Assembly (NCBI GenBank): GCA_000972765.1
Contig: CP011265.1
Coordinates: 806,001 to 870,000 of the forward strand
Direction of reading: 5' to 3'
DNA: 64,000 nt
From: Verrucomicrobia bacterium IMCC26134
GTDB lineage: Bacteria > Verrucomicrobiota > Verrucomicrobiia > Opitutales > Opitutaceae
Shown here: positions 50,373 through 57,691 of the stretch, piece by piece
Layout: each line of letters starts with the position of its first letter
Numbering within the stretch: the first letter of the stretch is position 1
Notes under the pieces: generated by a model
Seen by the model: the letters and a program-made list of their open reading frames with translations, nothing else
Database searches by the model: none
Told to the model about the DNA's origin: nothing
Translations under genes and position numbers: made by a program

Positions 50373-51497
50373 ATGTCCTTTTCGGATATCTATCGCGGCA
50401 AACGTGTCCTTATTACGGGGCACACTGGTTTCAAGGGGGCCTGGCTTGCCGAATGGCTGATCCAGCTCGGAGCCGAAGTCACCGGCTTCGCGCTGCCGCC
50501 TCCGACTGAACCGTCTTTGTATAACCAGCTCGGACTCGGCTCCCGTCTCAGTCATGTCGAGGGCGATGTCCGCGACCTCGCCGCCGTCCTCGCCGTGGTC
50601 TCCAAGGCGGGTCCGGATTTTATTTTCCATCTGGCGGCGCAACCTCTGGTGCGCCTGTCCTACGAGCAACCGGTGGAGACCTACGCGACTAACATCATGG
50701 GCACGGTCAACGTGCTCGAGGCGGTCCGCCTCGCCGCTCGTCCTTGCTTCGTCGTCATCGTCACGACCGACAAGTGTTACGAGAATCGCGAATGGGCCCA
50801 TGGATACCGCGAGGAAGACGCGATGGGCGGTTACGATCCTTACAGTTCCTCCAAGGGTGCGGCGGAGCTCGTGGTGTCCGCCTACCGGCGCTCCTATTTT
50901 TCGGGTCCCGACACCGCGATCCGTGTGGCCACGGCCCGTGCCGGCAACGTGATCGGTGGCGGAGACTGGGCGCTCGATCGCATCGTGCCGGATTGCATTC
51001 GCGCGCTAGTAGCCGGTGATGCCATTCCGGTGCGCAACAAGGTTGCGACCCGTCCTTGGCAGCATGTGCTGGAACCTCTCTCCGGCTACCTCTGGCTCGG
51101 CGCGTGCCTGGCTACGCCGACGCTTTCTCCGTTCCACTCCAAGCTGGCCTCGGCTTTCAATTTCGGTCCGGCCCTCGCTTCCAATCGAACCGTCGCCGAG
51201 CTCGTTCAAGAGATCCTCAAAAATTGGCCCGGTGAATGGGTGGATAAAAGCGATCCGGCCGCCGTCCACGAGGCCAGGCTCCTTAACCTCGCCACCGACA
51301 AAGCCCATCACTTGCTCGGTTGGGCCCCCGTCTGGCCCTTTGCCGAAACCGTCAGCCGCACCATCGGTTGGTATCGCGAAGCACACACGGCGTCCTCCGT
51401 TGCCGGTATTCACGCATTCAGCAGCTCCCAGATTGCCGCCTACACCTCCGCCGCGCGTGCCGCCGGTATCGCTTGGGCAATCGAAGGCAAAAGCTGA
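50373..51497 (+). CDS. rfbG: CDP-glucose 4,6-dehydratase
   Basis: 374 residues from ATG 50373 (MSFSDIYRGKRVLITGHTGF); an ATG at 50346 inside rfbF would add nine atypical residues. Extended SDR with Rossmann motif GHTGFKGAWLAEWL, TTDKCYENREW, the Y-x3-K site in YDPYSSSKGAAELV, and GGGDWALDRIVPD. It converts CDP-glucose to CDP-4-keto-6-deoxyglucose. The last codons (GGC AAA AGC TGA) fall inside an AT-rich repeat copy, so its C-terminus may be repeat-derived. Confidence 0.96.
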   Translation: MSFSDIYRGKRVLITGHTGFKGAWLAEWLIQLGAEVTGFALPPPTEPSLYNQLGLGSRLSHVEGDVRDLAAVLAVVSKAGPDFIFHLAAQPLVRLSYEQPVETYATNIMGTVNVLEAVRLAARPCFVVIVTTDKCYENREWAHGYREEDAMGGYDPYSSSKGAAELVVSAYRRSYFSGPDTAIRVATARAGNVIGGGDWALDRIVPDCIRALVAGDAIPVRNKVATRPWQHVLEPLSGYLWLGACLATPTLSPFHSKLASAFNFGPALASNRTVAELVQEILKNWPGEWVDKSDPAAVHEARLLNLATDKAHHLLGWAPVWPFAETVSRTIGWYREAHTASSVAGIHAFSSSQIAAYTSAARAAGIAWAIEGKS

Positions 51498-51523
51498 AAC
51501 GCGGAAAATCTAAAATTTGAAAT
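51484..51523. repeat. AT-rich repeat copy A, spanning the rfbG stop
   Basis: GGCAAAAGCTGAAACGCGGA then AAATCTAAAATTTGAAAT. It shares AAAAGCTGAAA and GGAAAA/TTTGAAA words with the copies in and around rfbH. The rfbG stop TGA lies inside it, and the next gene starts right at its end. Confidence 0.65.
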
Positions 51524-51892
51524 ATGAGCCGACTCTCTGAAGAACTTCGCCAGCGCTGCAAAGCTTATGCCTCCGGGACAATTAGGCTTTACGTCTCCCT
51601 TCCGAAAGAACGTGAAGAAGTGCATATTTTAGGGAAACAGTTGCTTCGCGCCGGAACCTCCGTGGCGGCGCATTCCCGGGAAGCGTCCAGCGCTCGGTCC
51701 GATGCGGAATTCGTCTCTAAACTCGAAGTTTTGCTTCAAGAAGCTGACGAGGCTGCCTTGTGGATGGAACTGCTCCGTGAAGATTGCGGGATTCTGCTGC
51801 CGGCCCTGCCAATACTTCTGGAAGAAACAGGTGCCCTTCTCGGCATCTTCACCACCATTGTCGCCAAAGTAAAACGCAGCGACCGTCCCTAA
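51524..51892 (+). CDS. Four-helix bundle protein (23S rRNA IVS-encoded type)
   Basis: 122 residues. Helical throughout, with the family core LGKQLLRAGTSVAAHSREAS, then SDAEFVSKLEVLLQEADEAA and WMELLRED. These proteins were first noted in intervening sequences of 23S rRNA and are common as orphan genes in environmental bacteria; biochemical function is unknown. Its placement between rfbG and rfbH interrupts the usual rfbFGH order, and it is flanked on both sides by AT-rich repeat copies. Confidence 0.88.
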   Translation: MSRLSEELRQRCKAYASGTIRLYVSLPKEREEVHILGKQLLRAGTSVAAHSREASSARSDAEFVSKLEVLLQEADEAALWMELLREDCGILLPALPILLEETGALLGIFTTIVAKVKRSDRP

Positions 51893-51894
51893 TC

Positions 51895-51993
51895 AGACTT
51901 TTCCGCTTTTCAGTTTTTCCAAATTTCAGATTCTCCGCCCCCCTTTCCGCCTTAGTTTCCGCTTTTCCAAATTTCCGCTTTCCCAATTTTCAG
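51895..51993. repeat. AT-rich repeat copy B, between IVS-type gene and rfbH
   Basis: Plus strand is C/T-rich (CTTTTCCGCTTTTCAGTTTT, CTTTTCCAAATTTCCGCTTT), i.e. mainly the opposite orientation to copy A. It runs up to the rfbH ATG and contains no evident ribosome-binding site. Confidence 0.65.
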
Positions 51994-53748
51994 ATGTCTT
52001 CCCCCGCCGAGCTCAAAGCCGAGATTCTCCGTCTCACCCGCGAATACTCCTCCCTCATGCACACCGGCCAGCGTCCGGGTGACGATGCCGCTCACGCGCC
52101 TTGGCAACCCGGCCAGACCATCCCCTACGCCGGACGCGTTTTTAATCAGGACGAGGTGGAGGCCGCAGTCAGCTCCACGCTCGACTTCTGGCTAACGCTC
52201 GGTCCCGAGGGCGATGCATTCGAACGCGAACTCGCCGCACTTCTCGGCGTCAAACACAGCCTTCTCGTCAACTCTGGTTCCTCCGCCAACCTCGTCGCGC
52301 TCACCGCCCTGACCACGCACAAGTTGCCCGCGCACAAACGCCTCCAGCCTGGCGACGAGGTCATCACCGTCGCCGCCGGTTTTCCGACCACGGTCACGCC
52401 GATTATCCAAAACGGTCTCGTCCCTGTCTTCATCGACAACGACCCCGTGACCGGCAACCTCCGCCCCGGGCAACTCGAGTCTGCCTTCGTCTCTGGCAAG
52501 ACCAAGGCGGTGATGATCGCCCACGCCCTCGGCAACCCCTTCGACCTCGGTGCCGTCCTCGAGTTCTGCCGGGCCCACGACCTCTGGCTCATCGAGGATA
52601 ACTGCGACGCGCTCGGCTGCACTTACTCCATGCCCGAATCACGGGCGCGGGCCTTGGGTTTGGATCACCTCCTTAAAATAGCTGAACTCGGCGCGCACCC
52701 GCTCATTCGGTTCGAAGAAGCAATCGAACCGGATGGAAATTTGGAAAAGCGAAAATTTGAAAATCTGAAATCGGAACCTTCCGAATTTCCAAATTCCAGC
52801 GTTTCAGCTTTTTCCGGTGAGCGTCTGCTCACTGCACCCACCGGCACCTGGGGAGATATTTCCACCCAGTCCTTTTATCCACCGCATCATCTCACCATGG
52901 GCGAGGGTGGGGCGGTCAACATCGTCAGCCGCCCGCCGCTCAAAACTTACGCCGAGAGTTTCCGCGACTGGGGCCGGGACTGCTGGTGCGCCTCCGGCAA
53001 GGACGACACCTGCGGCAAACGTTTCGGCTGGCAGCTCGGCGAGCTCCCCAAGGGCTACGATCACAAATACATTTACAGCCACCTCGGCTACAACCTGAAG
53101 CCCCTTGATCCGCAGGCCGCCATCGGTCGCCAGCAACTTAAAAAACTCCCCGCCTTCATCGAGGCCCGTAAACAAAACTGGGAGGCTCTGCGCACCGGTC
53201 TTGCCGACCTGGAAGATCTCCTCGAGTTCACGCTGCCCACGCATGCCGTTCGCTGGATACCGCCCAGCGAACGGCAAAAAGTGGAAAAGCAGTCCGAAAA
53301 TTTGGAAAACGAAAAAGCAAAAAAGCTGAAATCGGAAATTTCCGAATTTCCAAATTCCAAATTTTCCGACGTTGTTTCCGATTTTTTCAACTGGGATTCG
53401 AGCGGTTGCCGCGTAAATCCCAGTTGGTTCGGTTTCATGCTCCGCGTCAAACCCACCGCTGGCTTCAGCCACACCGACCTCGCCCGACACCTGGACGAGA
53501 AGAAAATCGGCAACCGCATGTTTTTCGGCGGCAATCTCCTTCGCCAGCCCGTCTTCGTTCAGCTTAAGAAAGACCGCCCCGACTCGTTCCGTGTCGTGGG
53601 TGAGATGACCGGCGCCGACCAGATCATGAACAGCGCGATCTTCCTCGGCACCTACCCCGGTCTTACGCCCGAGATGCTCCGATATGAGATCCAGGTCATC
53701 CGCGACTTCTGCCGGAAAAGCGGAAAAGCTGAAATTTTGAAAAGCTGA
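51994..53748 (+). CDS. rfbH: CDP-4-keto-6-deoxyglucose-3-dehydrase (RfbH) with two large in-frame insertions
   Basis: 584 residues from ATG 51994 against about 437 for the family. PLP-fold motifs: SGSSANLVALTALT, DEVITVAAGFPTTV, EDNCDALG. SFYPPHHLTMGEGG has His at 298-299 where aminotransferases have the PLP-lysine, as in E1/RfbH. Iron-sulfur ligands C204, C330, C332 and C340 keep the C-x-C-x7-C part, but the first spacing is 125 rather than 57. Insertion 1 is about residues 212-282, and insertion 2 about 420-475, just before NPSWFGF. Both contain translated AT-rich repeat. The TGA also lies in a repeat (AAAAGCTGA). All core motifs outside the inserts are intact, so the enzyme may still work. 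With an E3-type reductase it would yield CDP-4-keto-3,6-dideoxyglucose. Confidence 0.93.
   Translation: MSSPAELKAEILRLTREYSSLMHTGQRPGDDAAHAPWQPGQTIPYAGRVFNQDEVEAAVSSTLDFWLTLGPEGDAFERELAALLGVKHSLLVNSGSSANLVALTALTTHKLPAHKRLQPGDEVITVAAGFPTTVTPIIQNGLVPVFIDNDPVTGNLRPGQLESAFVSGKTKAVMIAHALGNPFDLGAVLEFCRAHDLWLIEDNCDALGCTYSMPESRARALGLDHLLKIAELGAHPLIRFEEAIEPDGNLEKRKFENLKSEPSEFPNSSVSAFSGERLLTAPTGTWGDISTQSFYPPHHLTMGEGGAVNIVSRPPLKTYAESFRDWGRDCWCASGKDDTCGKRFGWQLGELPKGYDHKYIYSHLGYNLKPLDPQAAIGRQQLKKLPAFIEARKQNWEALRTGLADLEDLLEFTLPTHAVRWIPPSERQKVEKQSENLENEKAKKLKSEISEFPNSKFSDVVSDFFNWDSSGCRVNPSWFGFMLRVKPTAGFSHTDLARHLDEKKIGNRMFFGGNLLRQPVFVQLKKDRPDSFRVVGEMTGADQIMNSAIFLGTYPGLTPEMLRYEIQVIRDFCRKSGKAEILKS
52735..52815. 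repeat. AT-rich repeat copy C, in frame inside rfbH
   Basis: Within insertion 1. Core 52765-52798 starts CTGAAATCGGAACCTTCCGA and continues ATTTCCAAATTCCA. It is partly self-complementary (AAATCGGAA-CC-TTCCGAATTT) and is translated as ENLKSEPSEFPNSSVSAFS. Confidence 0.8.
53281..53390. repeat. AT-rich repeat copy D, in frame inside rfbH
   Basis: Within insertion 2. Core 53326-53359 starts CTGAAATCGGAAATTTCCGA and matches copy C at 32 of 34 positions. It is translated in the same reading phase (LKSEISEFPNSKFS), so both copies present the same peptide LKSExSEFPNS. Confidence 0.85.
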
Positions 53749-53893
53749 AATCAGACCTTTCCGTATTTCCCAATTTCCACGTATCCGCTTTCTCCGCCTT
53801 CCGTCCTTTCAACTTTTTCTAGTTTCTAAATTTCAGATTTTTCAGCGCTCCTTTCCGCCTTTCAGCATTTCCAATTTTTCGCTTTTTCCGCCT
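53716..53893. repeat. AT-rich repeat copies E/F, rfbH stop to next gene
   Basis: GGAAAAGCTGAAATTTTGAA, then AAAGCTGAAATCAGACCTTT and CCGTATTTCCCAATTTCCAC repeat the core of copies C and D with several differences. The section after 53780 is C/T-rich in inverse orientation. The rfbH TGA (53746-53748) lies within it, and the next gene starts at its end. Confidence 0.7.
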
Positions 53894-54958
53894 GTGCCCC
53901 TCCCGCCCCTTCTGCCCGCAGACCTCGTCCATGTGCTGGCGCACACCCGCGAGCTTTGGGCGGAGGCGCGCGGCCAGTCCTTCTTCATTACCGGCGGCAC
54001 CGGGTTTTTTGGCATGTGGCTTTTGGAGAGCTTCGCCCACGCCAACGACACCCTCGGTCTCGGCGCACGTGCAACTGTTCTTACCCGCGACCCTGCCGCC
54101 TTCGCGCGCAAAGCTCCGCACCTCGCCAGCCGCGCCGACCTCACCTTTATCCAAGGCGACGTGCGGACCTTTGCGTTCCCCGTCGGGCAATTCTCCTACA
54201 TCATCCACGCCGCCACGGAGGCCAGCGCAAAACTGAACGACGAAGCTCCGCAGGAGATGCTCGACGCCATCATAGGCGGGACCCGCCGCGTGCTGGATTT
54301 CGCAGCGCAATGCGGCGTTAAAAAACTTCTGCTTACCAGCTCCGGTGCCGTTTACGGAAAACAGCCGCCCGAGCTCACGCACATTCCCGAGGATTACCTT
54401 GGTGCGCCCGATCCGCTCCTGCCCGGCTCGGCCTACGGCGAGGGCAAACGCGTCTCCGAGCACCTCTGCGCCGTTCACGCCCTGCAGCACGGCTACGAGG
54501 TGAAAATCGCCCGCTGCTTCGCGTTCGTCGGCCCGCATCTGCCGCTGGATGCGCATTTCGCTATCGGTAACTTTATCCGCGACGCCCTCGCCGGCGGCCC
54601 GATCCAGATCAACGGCGACGGCACGCCCCTCCGCAGCTACCTCTACGCCGCCGATCTCGCCGTCTGGCTCTGGACAATCCTCTTCCGCGCCCCAAGCGCC
54701 CGCGCCTATAATGTCGGGTCGGACTCCGGTTTGTCTATCCGCGAAGTCGCGGAGTCGGTCCGCACGTCCGTTGGGGGTAGTATAGATGTGCAACTTGCCC
54801 GCTCCCCTTTGACTGGCATTGCGATCACGCGCTACGTCCCAGCCGTCGACCGAGCCGACCGGGAACTGAATCTTGCCGTTGCCATCCCCCTGCCTGACGC
54901 CCTGCAGCGCACAACCGCTTGGCTTCGGTCTGAATATCTGGCTCTGCATTCACCGTGA
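53894..54958 (+). CDS. NAD-dependent nucleotide-sugar epimerase/reductase (extended SDR)
   Basis: 354 residues from GTG 53894. Rossmann motif FITGGTGFFGMWLLESF, then LLTSSGAVYGKQPPE and the Y-x3-K site SAYGEGKRVSEHL. INGDGTPLRSYLYAADLAVW and YNVGSDSGLSIREVAE are typical of sugar epimerases and 4-ketoreductases. It follows rfbH, where pathways place a CDP-abequose or CDP-paratose synthase, but a second SDR follows at once and either could be the 4-ketoreductase. Its stop overlaps the next start (GTGA). Confidence 0.85.
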   Translation: MPLPPLLPADLVHVLAHTRELWAEARGQSFFITGGTGFFGMWLLESFAHANDTLGLGARATVLTRDPAAFARKAPHLASRADLTFIQGDVRTFAFPVGQFSYIIHAATEASAKLNDEAPQEMLDAIIGGTRRVLDFAAQCGVKKLLLTSSGAVYGKQPPELTHIPEDYLGAPDPLLPGSAYGEGKRVSEHLCAVHALQHGYEVKIARCFAFVGPHLPLDAHFAIGNFIRDALAGGPIQINGDGTPLRSYLYAADLAVWLWTILFRAPSARAYNVGSDSGLSIREVAESVRTSVGGSIDVQLARSPLTGIAITRYVPAVDRADRELNLAVAIPLPDALQRTTAWLRSEYLALHSP

Positions 54959-55923
54959 GCACACCTGTTCAACGAATTGTCCTCACGGGTGCATCCGGCA
55001 CGCTCGGAGGTAATTTTGTCCGCCTCGCCGCCCGCCGATCCGATCTGCACATTCTCGCCCTGCTTCGAGAGCAATCGCGCCCGCCTGAGCTTGGACCGAA
55101 TATAGAGTGTGCGCGGGTAAACTTTGAGGACAGGGCCGCCGTCATGAAAATCATCAATGACTACGCACCCACCACATTGGTTCACTGCGCGGCCACCGGT
55201 ATGGATTTCCCAAAACCCGTTTGGTTCGACCTCATTCGCTTCAACGTGGATGTCACGGTGAACCTCTGCGAGGCGGCCGCTCAGCTCCCGGGGTGCCGCT
55301 TCATTTTCGTGAGCACGGGCTTGGTTTACGGTCGGCAAATGCGACCGCTGCATGAACAGGATCCAGTGGAAACGCTTCACCCCTACGGAGCCAGCAAGGC
55401 CGCTGCTGATTTGCTCGTTCGGGCCGCAGCCGCCGAATTCGGCGTGCCGCTGACAATTCTACGGCCCTTCTCATTCACTGGACTCGGGGACGATCGCAAC
55501 CGCCTTTTTCCCTCCCTGCTCCGCGCCGCGGCCGCCGGGGAAATCCTGCGGCTCTCCCCCGGTGATCAGCTCCGCGACCATTGCTCGGCTCGCGACATAG
55601 CCGGAGGTATCTTGGCCGCGTTGCTCACTCCCCATATTACTCCTGATGCCCGTATCTTTAACCTCGGTAGTGGACAGGCCGCTCCCTTGCGTGATGTTGT
55701 CTGCAGGGTCGTTTCTGAACTCGGCCTGAAACTCAGGCTCGACTTCGGTGCTCGTGGCTACGGACGCCATGAGCCCATGCATTTCGTAGCAGACATACGT
55801 AACGCCCGCACCCAACTTGGTTGGGCGCCACGCCACAATCTTGCGCATGCTGTCTGGCAACTCGCGCAGGCCTCTTTCCCCCAACTCGCAGTGTGCGAAC
55901 CGCTCGAAACTCTTCCTACATGA
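54955..55923 (+). CDS. NAD-dependent epimerase/reductase, candidate CDP-paratose synthase
   Basis: 322 residues from GTG 54955, overlapping the previous TGA. Rossmann motif VLTGASGTLGGNFVRLAA, FVSTGLVYGRQMRP and the Y-x3-K site HPYGASKAAADLL. The C-terminal GRHEPMHFVADIRNARTQLG parallels the NELMYSCADIAELEKIGW block that I recall from Salmonella RfbS, which reduces CDP-4-keto-3,6-dideoxyglucose to CDP-paratose. That would supply the substrate for the RfbE-like epimerase two genes on. The RfbS role is inference. Confidence 0.82.
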   Translation: MSTPVQRIVLTGASGTLGGNFVRLAARRSDLHILALLREQSRPPELGPNIECARVNFEDRAAVMKIINDYAPTTLVHCAATGMDFPKPVWFDLIRFNVDVTVNLCEAAAQLPGCRFIFVSTGLVYGRQMRPLHEQDPVETLHPYGASKAAADLLVRAAAAEFGVPLTILRPFSFTGLGDDRNRLFPSLLRAAAAGEILRLSPGDQLRDHCSARDIAGGILAALLTPHITPDARIFNLGSGQAAPLRDVVCRVVSELGLKLRLDFGARGYGRHEPMHFVADIRNARTQLGWAPRHNLAHAVWQLAQASFPQLAVCEPLETLPT

Positions 55924-56654
55924 CCCAGCCGTCCATCGACCTCAGCGTCGTGCTTCCCGCCTACGAAGAGGCACAGAACCTCGATATGCTTCTGCCCGCC
56001 CTGCATCGTGTGCTCGCGGACCTGGGCGTGACTTACGAGATAGTGGTGGTGGATACGCAGACCCCCCACGACGAATCGCCCTCGATCTGTGCCAGACATA
56101 GCGTCCGCTATGTGCCTCGCACCGGTGGAGCCTTTTATGGCGATGCCATACGCTCGGCTCAGGCCGCGGCCCTTGGCCGCTACATCATTCTCATGGATGC
56201 CGATGGTTCCCATGGCCCTGGCTTTATTCCAAAACTTTGGGCGCAGCGCGACGAGGCCGGTGTCGTCATCGCCTCGCGCTACGTGCGCGGCGGTCAGACG
56301 GAAAACCCCGCCATCCTCATCTTCATGAGTCTGACGGTTAACTACATCTTTCGTGTCTGCCTCGGCCTCCGTTGCGCCGATGTTTCCAACAGCTTCCGGC
56401 TCTACCAAGGCGATGAATTTCGCAGCCTTAAGTTGCTCTGCAACCACTTCGACATCGTCGAGGAGATCCTGATCAAGCTCTACTTCGCGCGTAAAAACTA
56501 CCTTTTGAAGGAAGTCCCTTTTACCTTTGAGAAACGCAAGGCGGGAAAGACCAAGCGCAAGCTTCTGTCCTTCGCCATAGGCTATGGCGTCACCCTTCTT
56601 CGTCTGCACCGGCTCAAGTCCTCCATGGGTAAACCCTCCACTCTTTCCTCATGA
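55920..56654 (+). CDS. Family 2 glycosyltransferase (dolichyl-phosphate mannose synthase-like)
   Basis: 244 residues from ATG 55920 (MTQPSIDLSVVLPAYEEAQN), overlapping the upstream stop as ATGA and its own stop overlapping the next ATG. GT-A fold motifs: VVLPAYEEAQNL, YEIVVVDTQTPHDES, RTGGAFYGDAIRSAQ, and DADGSHGP as the metal-binding DxD. No C-terminal membrane pair is present. It could load a sugar onto a polyprenyl phosphate for the GT-C proteins nearby, or extend the glycan. Confidence 0.9.
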   Translation: MTQPSIDLSVVLPAYEEAQNLDMLLPALHRVLADLGVTYEIVVVDTQTPHDESPSICARHSVRYVPRTGGAFYGDAIRSAQAAALGRYIILMDADGSHGPGFIPKLWAQRDEAGVVIASRYVRGGQTENPAILIFMSLTVNYIFRVCLGLRCADVSNSFRLYQGDEFRSLKLLCNHFDIVEEILIKLYFARKNYLLKEVPFTFEKRKAGKTKRKLLSFAIGYGVTLLRLHRLKSSMGKPSTLSS

Positions 56655-57691
56655 AATACCTGGTGACCGGCGGTTGCGGCTTTGTTGGCAGTAATATCGT
56701 GTCCCGTCTCACCCGTCAGGGAGAGTCGGTCGCGCTTTTTGATAATCTTACCCGCCACGGCGCCGCCGCCAATCTCGACTGGCTCAAAAGTCTCGGGCCA
56801 CAACAATTCGTGCACGGTGACATTCGTAATCCCCACGACGTGGATCGTGCGATTTCTAGCCTCATGCCCGACGTGATTTTCCATCTCGGTGGACAAGTCG
56901 CCATGACGACATCCATGGAAAATCCGCGGCACGACTTCGAGGTCAACGTCGTCGGATCTTTAAACCTCTTGGAAAGCGTCCGCCGCCACTGCCCGCAAAC
57001 CACCATTGTTTACTCATCCAGTAACAAGGTCTATGGTGGTCTCGATAGTGCCGCCTTGGTGGAAGGGGCGCGTCGCTACACCGTTCCTTCGTTTCCCCAC
57101 GGACTCGATGAAACTGCGCCACTCGACTTTCAGACCCCCTATGGTTGCTCCAAGGGCGCCGCTGACCAATACATGCTGGATTACGCGCGCAGCTTCGGGC
57201 TCAAAACCGTCGTTTTTCGCCACTCCACGATTTACGGAGGCCGGCAGTTCGCTACCTTCGACCAAGGCTGGGTCGGCTGGTTCTGCCAGCAAGCCATTGC
57301 CATCCAAAATTATCCATCGCGTCCACCGTTTACGATTTCAGGTAATGGCAAACAGGTGCGGGATCTTCTCTTCGTGGACGATGCGGTCGATTGCTATCTT
57401 CAAGCCGCGGCTAACATCGAGCAAACCCGTGGCCAGGCTTTTAATATCGGAGGCGGTATGGACAACAGCTGTTCGCTCCTTGAATTGTTTGATATTTTGG
57501 AAACGCTTCTGCCTATAAAAATGATATATAGGGAACTGCCCTGGCGCCATAGCGACCAAAAGTTTTTTGTCGCCAACAACGCCAAGGCCCTGCGCCTGAT
57601 TTGCTGGCAACCCCGCGTGACCAAAGCTGTAGGTGTAGCCGCAACTTTACAATGGGCCAAAGAACAATTTAAATCCCAAAGACAGCGATGA
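56651..57691 (+). CDS. rfbE: CDP-paratose 2-epimerase (tyvelose epimerase)
   Basis: 346 residues. YLVTGGCGFVGSNIVSRL, HLGGQVAMTTSMENPRHDFE, YSSSNKVYGGL, and the long block DFQTPYGCSKGAADQYMLDY match RfbE closely, as do VVFRHSTIYGGRQFATFDQG and FTISGNGKQVRDLLFVDD. RfbE interconverts CDP-paratose and CDP-tyvelose through a C2 keto intermediate. With rfbFGH and the 54955 reductase it completes a predicted CDP-tyvelose route. ATGA overlaps on both sides show tight coupling. Confidence 0.92.
   Translation: MKYLVTGGCGFVGSNIVSRLTRQGESVALFDNLTRHGAAANLDWLKSLGPQQFVHGDIRNPHDVDRAISSLMPDVIFHLGGQVAMTTSMENPRHDFEVNVVGSLNLLESVRRHCPQTTIVYSSSNKVYGGLDSAALVEGARRYTVPSFPHGLDETAPLDFQTPYGCSKGAADQYMLDYARSFGLKTVVFRHSTIYGGRQFATFDQGWVGWFCQQAIAIQNYPSRPPFTISGNGKQVRDLLFVDDAVDCYLQAAANIEQTRGQAFNIGGGMDNSCSLLELFDILETLLPIKMIYRELPWRHSDQKFFVANNAKALRLICWQPRVTKAVGVAATLQWAKEQFKSQRQR

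Noticed and set aside
51784-51993. Upstream in-frame start for rfbH
   Set aside because: It would run through the IVS-type gene and repeat copy B; MSSPAELKAEILRLTREY at 51994 is the family N-terminus.
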